NCBI GenBank assembly: GCA_963798075.1 | Contig: CAWCRU010000006.1 | Coordinates: 1 to 64,000 of the forward strand | DNA: 64,000 nucleotides | Direction of reading: 5' to 3' | Source: DATAOG01 sp963798075 | Lineage (GTDB): Bacteria; Pseudomonadota; Alphaproteobacteria; Geminicoccales; Geminicoccaceae | Shown here: positions 37,490 through 46,974 of the stretch, piece by piece | Layout: the number at the start of each line of letters is the position of its first letter | Position numbering within the stretch: position 1 is the first letter of the stretch | Translations under genes and position numbers: made by a program | The notes under the pieces: generated by a model | The model's database searches: none | The model's input: only the letters and a program-made list of their open reading frames with translations | Told to the model about the DNA's origin: nothing

Positions 37490-39590
37490 ATGACCGATTT
37501 GACGAGCGAGCCGACCCCGGTCCTGGAGTGCAGGGATCTCTGCATCTCCTACTTCACGCGGGCGGGCGAGATCCCGGCGGTGGTCGACTTCAACCTCACG
37601 GTCATGCCGGGCGAGGCGGTCGGGATCGTCGGCGAATCCGGCTGCGGCAAGTCGACCGTGGCGCTCGCGATCATGCAGTACATGGGCAAGAACGGCCGCG
37701 TCATGTCCGGCGAGATCAAGTTCAAGGGCCGCGACATGACCGCGATGAGCGAGAACGAGCTGCGGTCCTTGCGCGGCTCGCAGATCTCGATGGTCTATCA
37801 GGAGCCGATGGCCTCGCTCAATCCGTCGATGAAGATCGCCGAGCAGCTGATGGAGGTGCCGAAGTTCCACGAGGGGGCATCGGACCAGGACGCCTACGCG
37901 CGGGCGCTCGAGATGCTGGGCAACGTCCGCCTGCCCGACCCCAAGCGGATCATGGAGAGCTTCCCGCACCAGATCTCGGGCGGCCAGCAGCAGCGCGTCG
38001 TGATCGCGATGGCGCTGCTCTCGAACCCGGCGCTCCTGCTGCTCGATGAGCCGACCACCGCCCTCGACGTCACGGTCGAGGCCGGCATCGTCCAGCTGAT
38101 CAAGGAGATCAGCGGCCAGCTTCGGCACCTCGATGATCTATATCTCGCACAACCTCGGCCTCATCCTCGAGACCTGCGACCGGATCACCGTGATGTACTC
38201 GGGCGAGGCGGTCGAGGTCGGGACGGTCGCCGAGGTGTTCGACCGGATGCGCCACCCCTACACCAGGGGGCTCTTCAACTCGATCCCGCTGCCGGGCGCC
38301 GACAAGCACGCCCGCCCGCTGGTCGCGATCCCGGGCCAGCTGCCGCTGCCGCACGAGCGGCCCGAGGGCTGCAACTTCGGGCCGCGCTGCGACTTCTTCC
38401 GGGCCGGGACCTGCGATCACGGCTTCATCAAGATGGAGGTGGTGCCGGGCCAGAGCGGCCACATGACCCGCTGCCGGCGCTTTCAGGAGATCGACTGGAA
38501 GGTCCGGCCCAAGGCGGCCGAGGCCGGCGCCGCCGCCGAGCCCGGCCCGATCGTGCTCCGGATCGAGGAGCTGAAGAAGTATTACGAGATCCGCGACTCT
38601 TCGCTCATGGCGATCATCAGGGGCCAGCGGGTGCGGACGGTCAAGGCCAACGAGAAGATCGACTTCGTCGCCCGCGAGGCCGAGACGGTGGCCCTGGTCG
38701 GCGAATCCGGCTGTGGCAAGTCGACGCTCGCGAAGGTGCTGCTCGGCCTCGAGACCGCGACCGAAGGCAAGGTCGTGCTCGACAATCAGGACCTCAGCCA
38801 GGTGACGGTGCAAAAGCGCCGGCCGCAGACCGTGAGCCACCTGCAGATGGTGTTCCAGAACCCGTTCGACACCCTCAACCCGAGCCATTCGGTCGGCGGC
38901 CAGATCGGGCGCGTGATCCGCAAGTTCGGGGTCGAGAGCGATCCCGAGAAGGTGCGCGAGCGGGTCATGCGGTTGCTCGACATCGTGAAATTGCCGCGCG
39001 ACTTTTACTACCGGCGGCCGCGCCAGCTCTCGGGCGGCCAGAAGCAGCGGGTCGGGATCGCGCGCGCCTTCGCCGGCAACCCGCGCGTGGTGGTGGCCGA
39101 CGAGCCGGTTTCCGCCCTGGACGTCTCGGTGCAGGCGGCGGTCAGCCAGCTGCTGATGGAGATCCAGCGCGAGAACCGCACGACGCTGCTCTTCATCAGC
39201 CACGATCTGTCGCTGGTCCGCTATCTGGCCGACCGGGTGGTCGTGATGTATCTCGGCACGATCGCCGAGCAGGGCACGACGGACGAAGTGTTCCAGCCGC
39301 CCTATCACCCCTACACCGAGGCGCTCCTGTCCGCGATCCCGATCGCCGACACCTCGGTGCACAAGAAGGAGATCGTGCTCGAGGGCGACATCCCGTCGGC
39401 GATGAACCCGCCGTCCGGCTGCCCGTTCCAGACCCGCTGCCCGCGCAAGCTGGGCAAGATCTGCGAGGAGCAGGCGCCGCCGATCCGGGTGTTCGGCAAG
39501 GGCCACAAGATCGCCTGCCACATCGCGCCTGAGGACCTTTTGCGCATGGAGCCGGTGATCGTGATGGGCGCCAAGGAAGCGGCGGAGTAA
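37490..39590 (+). pseudogene. fused double ATPase of the peptide ABC transporter (DppD-DppF), one frame break
   Basis: Two complete ATPase domains lie on one polypeptide. Domain 1 has GESGCGKST, signature ISGGQQQR and LLLLDEPTTALD. Domain 2 has GESGCGKST, LSGGQKQR and VVADEPVSALD. Each is followed by the oligopeptide-transporter tail with cysteines (CNFGPRCDFFRAGTCDHG and CPFQTRCPRKLGKICEE), which suggests an iron-sulphur or metal site. A single extra base near 38117-38125 shifts the frame just before IYISHNLGL; mended, the protein has 699 residues. Unmended, domain 1 lacks its H-loop. An assembly error is quite possible because the rest is perfectly conserved. It energises uptake with the two permeases. 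Confidence 0.88.
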
Positions 39591-39639
39591 CCCGCGGGCT
39601 TTGCCCCGGAGGCCCGATCGGATGTAGGATCGGAGGGCC

Positions 39640-40188
39640 ATGGCAACCCAGCCCGACGACCTCAAGCTGTCGCTCGCCGAGTTCCTGGAATGGGACGACG
39701 GCACGGAGACCCGCTACGAGCTGATCGACGGGCAGGTCGTGGCCATGGCGCCACCGAGCCCGCGCCACGGCGCGCTCGTCGGACAGCTTGCCCGGATGAT
39801 CGGGAATGCGCTCCAGCCGCCATGCCGCGTCTTCGTCGAAGCTGGCATCGTGACCCCCGATCGGCCCGACAGCTATCTGCAGGCGGATCTCGCGGTCAGC
39901 TGCCGGCCGGTTGGCCAGCAGGAGCGTGACGTCGCCGAGCCGGTCCTGGTCGTCGAGGTGGAATCGCCAGGTACAGTGCGCCACGATCGCGGGGTCAAGG
40001 TCGACCGCTATCGCGAGCTTGCCTCAGTGCAGGAGATCCTGCTGGTCGCGAGCCAGGAGCGGCGGGTCCAGCTCTGGCGGCGCCAGGGCGCGCGCTGGAG
40101 CGTCGAGGACGTGATCGGCGACGCGACGCTCCGGCTCGAGAGCTGTCCGCTCGCGATCCCGCTCGCCGAGCTCTACGCCGGGCTCTGA
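39640..40188 (+). CDS. Uma2 family (DUF820) endonuclease-like protein
   Basis: A 182-residue Uma2 protein, a PD-(D/E)xK nuclease-fold family abundant in some bacteria and of unknown role. Visible are the opening LSLAEFLEWDDGTETRYELIDGQVVAM, the Asp in YLQADLAVSC, and PVLVVEVESPGT with the catalytic-type Glu, followed by DRGVKVDRYREL. The core residues look intact. It begins 49 bases after the ABC ATPase but is not related in function to it. Confidence 0.85.
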   Translation: MATQPDDLKLSLAEFLEWDDGTETRYELIDGQVVAMAPPSPRHGALVGQLARMIGNALQPPCRVFVEAGIVTPDRPDSYLQADLAVSCRPVGQQERDVAEPVLVVEVESPGTVRHDRGVKVDRYRELASVQEILLVASQERRVQLWRRQGARWSVEDVIGDATLRLESCPLAIPLAELYAGL

Positions 40189-40298
40189 GGCCGCGCCCGC
40201 CCGGCCTTGATGGCGCGCGGTCCAGGCCCAGATTCCAGGTCGGGTCGCCCGGCATCGGGCGGCTGATGACCGCTTTGCGCTCGAGAGAAGGGTCAGTC

Positions 40299-41189
40299 AT
40301 GAGCGAGGTGCTCGCCGTCGCGTTTGACGAACCGGGCGCCGCGGCCGACGTCCTCCACAAGCTGCGCAGCCACGCGGCCGACCATCTGGTCGAGCTCGAG
40401 GACGCCTGCGTCGCCCGGCGCGGCGCGGACGGCCGGCTGCAGCTCATCCAGGCGATCGGCCACCGGCTTCCGCTGCCCGGCCGGTTCTGGCATGAGCTGG
40501 TGCATCACCTCCTGCACCACGGCAGGCCTGCCGACCCGCCGGACCCCGGCACGCCAGACTGCCGGCTCGAGATCGGCTTCTGCCGCCAGGTCGGGGCCGC
40601 TCTACGGCCTGGCACGTCGGCGCTGTTCGTGCTCGTCCACGATGCCACGGCCGAGGCGTTGATCGAGAGCCTGCAGCGACACCGGGGCCGGATCCTGCGC
40701 TCCACCCTGCCCAAGACCGAGGAGCAAGCGATCGAGGCGGCGGTCGGCATGCGGCCGCCGAGCCCGCCGCCGGCGGCCGAGCTGCAGGCCATCCTCGCGC
40801 AGGAGGAGGAGCAGACCACCCAGGCAACGCTGCACAAGCGTGCCGCGGCCGAGGAGCGCCGGCGCCACGAGATCGAGCGCCTGCGCCACGATCCCTTGCG
40901 GCCGGAGGACATCCGCGCCGTCATCCAGCGGTGCACCGACGCCGCCCGCGCCGGCCAGGGCAGCGTGCTCGCCTACCGCTTCCCGAGCGAGGTCTGCCTC
41001 GACGGCGGCCGGGCGATCAACAATGACCTCCCGGACTGGCCCGCCACGCTGACCGGCCAGCCGCTAGCCCTGTACGAGTACTACCAGAACGAGCTGCACC
41101 CCGCCGGCTATCACATCCGGGCCACGATCCTGAACTTTCCGGGTGGCATCCCCGGTGAGGCCGGCCTGTTCCTCAGCTGGGTGAGGTGA
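40299..41189 (+). CDS. DUF1269 protein with an unusual C-terminal domain
   Basis: A 296-residue protein. Residues 1-155 are DUF1269-like (LAVAFDEPGAAADVLHKLRS, LVELEDACVARRGADGRLQL, and ALRPGTSALFVLVHDATAEA). The glycine-rich membrane-like stretch usually in the middle of DUF1269 is replaced by GRFWHELVHHLLHHGRP. A charged helix (about 160-205) leads to a C-terminal domain, YRFPSEVCLDGGRAINNDLP with DWPATLTGQPLALYEYYQNEL and FPGGIPGEAGLFLSW, a pattern I recall only from uncharacterised proteins. The ATG at 40299 has AGAAGGG upstream. Function unknown. Confidence 0.72.
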   Translation: MSEVLAVAFDEPGAAADVLHKLRSHAADHLVELEDACVARRGADGRLQLIQAIGHRLPLPGRFWHELVHHLLHHGRPADPPDPGTPDCRLEIGFCRQVGAALRPGTSALFVLVHDATAEALIESLQRHRGRILRSTLPKTEEQAIEAAVGMRPPSPPPAAELQAILAQEEEQTTQATLHKRAAAEERRRHEIERLRHDPLRPEDIRAVIQRCTDAARAGQGSVLAYRFPSEVCLDGGRAINNDLPDWPATLTGQPLALYEYYQNELHPAGYHIRATILNFPGGIPGEAGLFLSWVR

Positions 41190-41320
41190 GCCCCGCCACT
41201 ACAGCACCGACTACCGCGATCCACCTGATCACGCCGTTTCCCTCGTCCTGGGGTCTATACGAGTTGCATACAACGTATGTGCGAGGGGTCCGCCGATCGT
41301 GAGAATGCCGTGGATGGCGG

Positions 41321-41776
41321 CTATCGAAGCCCGAGGCCAGCTAGGAGTTCACGCCCGTCGGGGTTGCTGAGTAGGAACTCCCTGGCTTCGGGAGACGTGG
41401 ACCACCTCTGCATCGCCTGTGCCACCTCTGGGGGCAGGTTCGGGGCAGGCGTTCTGCACATCTCGCGGCCATCCCACGCGGCCTGGAGCGCCGCCTTGGA
41501 CCACATATCGTCGTCCGTCAGGCAGTCATGGTCGCGCAGGGATTGGCGGTATTCCGCAAGGCTGGCCGGACACCAGCCGAGCGTATCGCCAGGTAAGCGA
41601 GCACACGCCGCTTGAATGCATCGATCGGACATTTGCCACTCGGACGCCCGGTATGTCCCGTGAGGAAAGCAGGCCGAGTTCGCCGCTCTATCCAGACTGG
41701 CTTGGCGCTGCTCAGCGGGCGATGCGCATGCGCCGAGGACGACGGCCGTCGCTACGACAACAACCCACTGCTGCAT
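41321..41776 (-). CDS. small hypothetical lipoprotein
   Basis: A 151-residue protein with a lipoprotein signal (MQQWVVVVATAVVLGACAS; lipid-modified Cys17) and six further cysteines in the mature part (ACFPHG, DRCIQAACARLPGD, GWCPASL, HDCLTDD, EMCRTP), which could form disulphides in the periplasm. No family is recognised. It converges on the DUF1269 gene, and the 131 bases between hold a short inverted repeat CATAC-aac-GTATG near 41270. Base composition is slightly lower in G+C than its neighbours. Confidence 0.65.
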   Translation of the reverse strand: MQQWVVVVATAVVLGACASPAEQRQASLDRAANSACFPHGTYRASEWQMSDRCIQAACARLPGDTLGWCPASLAEYRQSLRDHDCLTDDDMWSKAALQAAWDGREMCRTPAPNLPPEVAQAMQRWSTSPEAREFLLSNPDGRELLAGLGLR

Positions 41777-41887
41777 CGCTCTTCTCCGAATGAGCCGGCG
41801 GGGCCAAACCTAAAATTTTAATGTATCGGATAATTTTCGCAACCGGGTTGAGAGAGAAGGTGTCAGGAGAGAAGAGGTGGAGCAACC

Positions 41888-42022
41888 ATGAGCGCGTACG
41901 AGCCGAGGAAGCAGCCGTGCCGCGTGGTTGCCGAAATCGAACGGGAAGTCCACCATTGCCCCCGGCGACGTCCTCCTTATGGGGCGGCGATCGTCATGGG
42001 CGCCAAGGAAGCCGCGGAGTAA
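41888..42022 (+). CDS. 44-residue open frame ending like the ABC ATPase
   Basis: It starts MSAYEPRKQPCRVVAEIERE after a good ribosome site (GGTGGAG, six bases before the ATG) and ends IVMGAKEAAE, identical to the last ten residues of the double ATPase at 39561-39590. The matching DNA differs at only a few silent positions. The upstream part has no similarity to the ATPase that I can see. It may be a fused fragment of a duplicated gene or a small expressed peptide; I would not assign a function. Confidence 0.35.
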   Translation: MSAYEPRKQPCRVVAEIEREVHHCPRRRPPYGAAIVMGAKEAAE

Positions 42023-42071
42023 TGGCACAGCGGCTTCGGCCTAGGCGTATCTAGGAGCCGGGGCACGCACC

Positions 42072-43775
42072 ATGGAGTTGAACCGACGCGACAACCAGCG
42101 GGCGATCCGGGCGCCGCGAGGGCCCGGGCTCAACGCCCGCAGCTGGCAGACCGAGGCGCCGCTGCGGATGCTGATGAACAACCTCGACCCCGAGGTCGCC
42201 GAGCGCCCGGAGGAGCTGGTGGTCTACGGCGGCATCGGCCGGGCGGCGCGCGACTGGCGCTGCTACGACGTCCTGGTCCAGACCCTGAAGACCCTTGGCG
42301 ACGACGAGACGCTGCTCGTGCAGTCGGGCAAGCCCGTCGGCGTGTTCAGGACCCATGCCGACGCACCTCGCGTCCTGATCGCCAACTCCAATCTGGTGGC
42401 GCATTGGGCGACCTGGGAAAAATTCCACGAGCTCGATCGCCTGGGCCTCATGATGTACGGCCAGATGACGGCGGGCTCCTGGATCTACATCGGCTCCCAA
42501 GGGATCATCCAGGGCACCTACGAGACCTTCGTCGAGGCCGGGCGCCAGCACTATGGGGGCGACCTCGCCGGCAGATGGATCCTGACCGGCGGGCTCGGCG
42601 GCATGGGCGGTGCGCAGCCGCTCGCCGCCACCATGGCGGGCGCCTCGCTGCTCGCGGTCGAGTGCCGGGCGAGCCGGATCGAGCGCCGGCTCCAGACCCG
42701 TTATCTCGACCGGATGGCGAGCGATTTGGACGAGGCGCTGGCGATGATCCGGGAGTCCTGCGCGGCGAAACGCCCGCTGTCGGTCGGGCTGCCGGGCAAC
42801 GCGGCCGAGGTCTTCCCTGAGCTTTTGCGTCGCGGCGTGCGCCCGGACATCGTGACCGATCAGACCGCGGCGCACGATCCCCTGAACGGCTATCTGCCGG
42901 CCGGTTGGACGCTCGAGCGATGGGAGGCGGCGCAACTCAAGGACCCGGCCGCGGTCGAGCGCGCGGCCAAGCAGTCGATGGCGATCCAGGTCCGCGCCAT
43001 GCTCGAGTTCCACCGCCAGGGCGTCCCGACGCTCGACTACGGCAACAACATCCGCCAGTTCGCCAAGGAAGCGGGCGTGCCCGACGCGTTCGATTTTCCG
43101 GGCTTCGTGCCGGCCTACGTCCGGCCGCTGTTCTGCCGCGGCAAGGGGCCGTTCCGCTGGGCGGCGCTCTCGGGCGAGCCTGCGGACATCGCCCGGACCG
43201 ATGCCAAGGTCAAGGAGCTGATCCCGGACGACCGGCATCTGCACAACTGGCTCGACCTCGCCGCCGAGCGGATCGCGTTCCAGGGCCTGCCGGCGCGGAT
43301 CTGCTGGCTGGGCCTCGGCGAGCGCGCGAAGGTCGGGCTCGCCTTCAACGCCATGGTCGCGAGCGGCGAGCTCGCTGCACCGGTCGTGATCGGCCGCGAC
43401 CATCTGGACAGCGGCTCGGTCGCGAGCCCGAACCGCGAGACCGAGGCGATGCGTGACGGCTCGGATGCGATCGCCGACTGGCCGCTGCTTAACGCCATGC
43501 TCAACGTCGCCTCGGGCGCCACCTGGGTCAGCATCCACCACGGCGGCGGGGTCGGCATCGGCTTTTCGCAACATGCCGGGATGGTGGTCGTCTGCGACGG
43601 CACGCCGGCGGCGGCAGCCCGCCTGGAGCGCGTCCTGACCAACGACCCGGCCTCGGGCGTCATGCGCCACGCCGATGCCGGCTACGAAGACGCGATCGCC
43701 TGCGCCCGCGAGCACGGCCTCAGCCTGCCGATGCTCGGCGCAAAGGCCACACCTCCCGGGCGGGCGGACTCCTGA
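42072..43775 (+). CDS. hutU: urocanate hydratase (urocanase)
   Basis: HutU converts urocanate to imidazolonepropionate with tightly bound NAD, the second step of histidine breakdown, feeding HutI. The 567-residue protein is full length: LNARSWQTEAPLRMLMNNLD, YGGIGRAARDW, NLVAHWATWEKFHELD, GQMTAGSWIYIGSQGIIQGT, the NAD-site ILTGGLGGMGGAQP, ARICWLGLGERAK with the active-site cysteine, and WVSIHHGGGVGIGFSQHAG. It stands about 15 kb from hutI/hutF, with the peptide ABC operon between; hutH is not present. Start ATG at 42072. Confidence 0.96.
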   Translation: MELNRRDNQRAIRAPRGPGLNARSWQTEAPLRMLMNNLDPEVAERPEELVVYGGIGRAARDWRCYDVLVQTLKTLGDDETLLVQSGKPVGVFRTHADAPRVLIANSNLVAHWATWEKFHELDRLGLMMYGQMTAGSWIYIGSQGIIQGTYETFVEAGRQHYGGDLAGRWILTGGLGGMGGAQPLAATMAGASLLAVECRASRIERRLQTRYLDRMASDLDEALAMIRESCAAKRPLSVGLPGNAAEVFPELLRRGVRPDIVTDQTAAHDPLNGYLPAGWTLERWEAAQLKDPAAVERAAKQSMAIQVRAMLEFHRQGVPTLDYGNNIRQFAKEAGVPDAFDFPGFVPAYVRPLFCRGKGPFRWAALSGEPADIARTDAKVKELIPDDRHLHNWLDLAAERIAFQGLPARICWLGLGERAKVGLAFNAMVASGELAAPVVIGRDHLDSGSVASPNRETEAMRDGSDAIADWPLLNAMLNVASGATWVSIHHGGGVGIGFSQHAGMVVVCDGTPAAAARLERVLTNDPASGVMRHADAGYEDAIACAREHGLSLPMLGAKATPPGRADS

Positions 43776-43850
43776 CGGTCGCTGCCCCTCTCCGTTCCGC
43801 CGAAAGGGGTGGCTTGGCCGGGTGGTGCGGGTTGCCCCCGGGCCTCGATC

Positions 43851-44534
43851 TCAAGCCGTGGGCGCGAGGCCGAGCGCCGGTAGGATGACGGCCAGAAACG
43901 CCTCGGCGATGCGCTGATGGCCCGCATCGTTGGGATGGAAGCCGTCCTTGTCGCTCACCAGCTGGTCCTCGACCGGTTCGCTGTACAGATCGACCACGAG
44001 CACGTCGTAGTCCTCCGCCAGCTCGGCAATGGCCTTATTGAACTCCTTGATGCGCTTGTGGGTGACGTCGTCGTCGGGATGCTCGCGAAAGCGCGGCAGC
44101 TCCGTCAGGTCGGGGATGTTGGCGGCGACGATGACGCCGTCGGTGCGCTCGCGCAGTTGATCGAAGATGTCCTCGAGGTCGTCCTTGAAGTCGTCGGCGT
44201 CTTCGCCGTCGATGACGTCGTTCGCCCCGGTCCAGACCGTCACGAGGTTCGGCTCGACCTCGCTCTTGAGAAGCAGCTCGAGCGCCGCACCGAGCTGTTC
44301 GGTTCCGGCGCCGGGGATCGCGAGCGGCGCCAGGAAGACCTGATCGACGCGCTGATCGAGCTCGTCGGCGATCCGGTACACGTAGCCTTTCGTGAGCGGC
44401 TCGGCGCCGACGCCTGCGGCATCGCTCGCGCCGATCGCAAGATAGATGATCCGTTCCGGCGGCTCCGGCGGCCCGCTGGCGCACGCGCAGACGCCGATCG
44501 CGAGCGCCGCAAGGGTCAGGGTCATGAGCTTCAT
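43851..44534 (-). CDS. SGNH/GDSL-type hydrolase, lipoprotein
   Basis: A 227-residue lipid-anchored esterase-like protein. The lipobox ends at Cys18 (ALAIGVCAC). The four SGNH blocks are present: the nucleophile Ser37 in AIGASD, Gly in IPGAGTEQLG, Asn in WTGANDVIDG, and the Asp-His pair in DGFHPNDAGHQRIAEAF. It should hydrolyse an ester or acyl group in the periplasm; the substrate is unknown. It converges on hutU with 75 bases between and is not obviously in an operon. Confidence 0.88.
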   Translation of the reverse strand: MKLMTLTLAALAIGVCACASGPPEPPERIIYLAIGASDAAGVGAEPLTKGYVYRIADELDQRVDQVFLAPLAIPGAGTEQLGAALELLLKSEVEPNLVTVWTGANDVIDGEDADDFKDDLEDIFDQLRERTDGVIVAANIPDLTELPRFREHPDDDVTHKRIKEFNKAIAELAEDYDVLVVDLYSEPVEDQLVSDKDGFHPNDAGHQRIAEAFLAVILPALGLAPTA

Positions 44535-44994
44535 TGCTGCCAGCCCTCCTCGAGGAAAGCCCGCATCACCTGTGGGACCTGGCCGGGATCCGCCTTGTCC
44601 TGGTCGCCGCCCCTGCCGCGGCCTTGCTCCTGGAAACAGGACCCAGGCCGCGGCCGGTCAAATGCTCTGCCCGAATATCGCAATCGTCACGCTGGTTTGA
44701 ACGCGTGCCCGATCAAGAAGTTCCGGCCCGGCTGCGGCCGGGACCACACCATCCGGCCCAACCGCCATCCGCTTGCCCGAAGCGCCATCGCCCCCCCGTG
44801 GCGATCGAGCGGGATCACCGCCGCGGGTAGTCGATCACCCGCGCCGGCGGCCGATCGGGCGGCTCACGATCGCTGCGACGTGGAGGGGGACAGGGCCCGC
44901 GACGCGGACCTGGTCCCTTGGCTCTGATCCCGGGAGCGGCGCCGAGCGAGGAGCCTTGATCCGGGCCGCGGGTGTGAGCGCCCGCGGGGCGGCG
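44535..44994. other. 460-base gap, no gene recognised
   Basis: Neither strand shows a convincing coding frame. One hairpin, CCGGCC-cggctgc-GGCCGG, lies at 44723-44741. The stretch between 44660 and 44700 is locally AT-richer and might hold the promoter of the GDSL gene, but no clear boxes are visible. Confidence 0.4.
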
Positions 44995-45165
44995 TCAACG
45001 GCGCATCCGGCGGATGACCAGGTTTCCCGTCAGCACCAGGAAGACGATCGCCAGGATCACGAACAGGACCAGCATCGCGACGCCGCCGACGATCGCGCTG
45101 AAGGTCTTCCAGAAGCCGAGCTGGGCGATCAGGATCACGAGGATGATGAAGGCGATGATCGGCAT
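44995..45165 (-). CDS. 56-residue two-helix membrane protein
   Basis: A tiny protein almost entirely made of two membrane helices: MPIIAFIILVILIAQLGFW, then a short KTFSAIVGG link, then AMLVLFVILAIVFLVLTG, with a basic end NLVIRRMRR. GGAGGA lies eight bases before the ATG. It follows ychF by 26 bases on the same strand, so it is probably the last gene of the prs-rplY-pth-ychF transcript. Function is unknown; the coding evidence is the ribosome site and strongly hydrophobic composition. Confidence 0.65.
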   Translation of the reverse strand: MPIIAFIILVILIAQLGFWKTFSAIVGGVAMLVLFVILAIVFLVLTGNLVIRRMRR

Positions 45166-45191
45166 GGGCGGGTCCTCCGGGCGGAGCCCTC

Positions 45192-46289
45192 TCAGACGTT
45201 GAAGCGGAAGTGGATGACGTCGCCGTCCTGGACGACGTAGTTGCGGCCTTCCTGGCGGAGCTTGCCGGCCTCGCGGGCGCCGCTCTCGCCGCCGGCGGCG
45301 ACGTAGTCGGCAAAGGCCACGATCTCGGCGCAGATGAAGCCGCGCTTGAAGTCGCTGTGGATGGAGCCTGCGGCATCGGGCGCGCGGGTGCCGTGCCTGA
45401 TCGTCCAGGCGCGCGCCTCCTTGGGGCCGGCGGTAAGGAAAGTGATCAGGCCGAGCAGCTCATAGCCGGCCTGGATCACGCGCTCGAGGCCCGCTCGCTC
45501 GAGCCCGAGATGGGCGAGATATTCGGCGCGCTCGGCGACCGGCAGGCTCGCGAGCTCGGCCTCGATCGCGGCCGCGACCACGACGCAGCCGGCACCTTCC
45601 TGCGCGGCCCGTTCGGCGACCTGGGCACTGAGCGCGTTGCCGCTCGCGGCAGCGCTCTCGTCGACGTTGCAGACGTAGAGCAGCGGCTTTGCGGTCAGCA
45701 GCTGGAGCATCGCAAGCCGCGGCCGCTCCTCGGCCTCGACGGCCAGCGCGCGCGCCGGCCGGCCCGCCTGCATCGCCGGCAGGATCTCCTCGATCAGCGC
45801 CAGCTGGTCGCGGGCGAGCTCGTCGCCGCCGCGGGCGCGCTTGGTCAGGCCCTCGGCCCGGCGCTCGAGGGACGCAAGGTCGGCCAGCAGGAGCTCGGTC
45901 TCGACCAGCTCGGCATCGCGCAAGGGGTCGATGCTGCCCTCGACGTGGGCCACGTCCTCGTCCTCGAAGCAGCGCAGCACGTGCAGGACCGCGTCGACCT
46001 CGCGGATCGCGCCGAGGAAGCGGTTGCCCAGGCCCTCGCCCTGCGAAGCACCGCGCACCAGGCCCGCGATGTCGACGATCTCGAGCTGGGTCGGCACGGT
46101 TTGGGCCGAGCGCGCGATCCTGGCGACCACCTCGAGCCGCGGGTCGGGCACCGGGATGCGCCCGAGGTTGGGCTCGATCGTGCAGAACGGGTAGTTGGCC
46201 GCGGCCGCGGCGGCGGTACTCGTGATCGCGTTGAACAGCGTCGACTTGCCGACGTTGGGCAGGCCCACGATGCCGCAGTTGAAGCCCAT
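45192..46289 (-). CDS. ychF: redox-regulated ATPase YchF (Obg-like)
   Basis: A 365-residue OLA1/YchF P-loop protein, an ATP-preferring member of the Obg GTPase group that binds ribosomes and links to stress responses. Motifs: GIVGLPNVGKSTLFNAIT (P-loop), DIAGLVRGASQGEGLGNRFL (G3), YVCNVDE (G4-like NVDE, giving ATP preference), and the C-terminal TGS domain TFLTAGPKEARAWTIRHGT through DGDVIHFRFNV. It starts six bases after the pth stop, in the standard pth-ychF order. Confidence 0.97.
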   Translation of the reverse strand: MGFNCGIVGLPNVGKSTLFNAITSTAAAAAANYPFCTIEPNLGRIPVPDPRLEVVARIARSAQTVPTQLEIVDIAGLVRGASQGEGLGNRFLGAIREVDAVLHVLRCFEDEDVAHVEGSIDPLRDAELVETELLLADLASLERRAEGLTKRARGGDELARDQLALIEEILPAMQAGRPARALAVEAEERPRLAMLQLLTAKPLLYVCNVDESAAASGNALSAQVAERAAQEGAGCVVVAAAIEAELASLPVAERAEYLAHLGLERAGLERVIQAGYELLGLITFLTAGPKEARAWTIRHGTRAPDAAGSIHSDFKRGFICAEIVAFADYVAAGGESGAREAGKLRQEGRNYVVQDGDVIHFRFNV

Positions 46290-46295
46290 GCGCTC

Positions 46296-46949
46296 TCACT
46301 CGGTCTTCTGAGGTTTGCCGCGCTCGCCGGCGGGCGGCCGGGCGCCCGGCTCGGCGGCGGCCGGGTCCGCCGTGCGAGGCGGCCGGGTCCGGATCACGAT
46401 CCGGTTCATGGCGCCGGCATCGTCGCCGGCCGCGATCAGCGGGGCGGCCTCGGCGACCGCATCCAGCAGCGGCTCCAGCCAGACCCGGTCGGCGGCCGCG
46501 AAGTCGGAGAGCACATGGCCGATCACGCGCTCCTTGTCGCCCGGATGGCCGACGCCCAGGCGCACCCGGCGGAAGTCCTTCGAGCCCAGCCACTCGGCCA
46601 GCGAGCGCAGGCCGTTGTGGCCGGCGACGCCGCCGCCCGCCTTGATCCGGACCTTGCCGGGAGCGAGATCGATCTCGTCGTGCACGACCACGATGGCGGC
46701 CAGCGGCAGCTTGAAGAAGCGGACCGCCTCGGCGACCGCGCGGCCCGAGAGGTTCATATAGGTCTGCGGCTTGAGCAGCAGAACCCTCTGGCTGTCGAGC
46801 AGGCCCTCGGCGAGCAGGCTCGAGAAGCGCGTGCGCCAGGCGCCGAAGCGGTGCGCCCTCGCGATCGCGTCGAGCGCCATGAAGCCGATGTTGTGCCGGT
46901 CGCGGGCGTGGCGGGCACCGGGATTGCCGAGCCCGACCAGCAGCAGCAT
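46296..46949 (-). CDS. pth: peptidyl-tRNA hydrolase
   Basis: Pth recycles tRNA by cleaving peptidyl-tRNA that falls off ribosomes. The 217-residue protein has LLVGLGNPGARHARDRHNIG with catalytic His19, LLKPQTYMNLSG, VHDEIDLAPGKVRIKAGGG, GHNGLRS, and FRRVRLGVGHP. The C-terminal 30 residues are a Pro/Ala-rich tail beyond the usual length. It lies between rplY (25 bases upstream) and ychF, the classic prs-rplY-pth-ychF arrangement. Confidence 0.97.
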   Translation of the reverse strand: MLLLVGLGNPGARHARDRHNIGFMALDAIARAHRFGAWRTRFSSLLAEGLLDSQRVLLLKPQTYMNLSGRAVAEAVRFFKLPLAAIVVVHDEIDLAPGKVRIKAGGGVAGHNGLRSLAEWLGSKDFRRVRLGVGHPGDKERVIGHVLSDFAAADRVWLEPLLDAVAEAAPLIAAGDDAGAMNRIVIRTRPPRTADPAAAEPGARPPAGERGKPQKTE

Positions 46950-46974
46950 GGGATCGCCGGCAGCGGGCGCGCGC

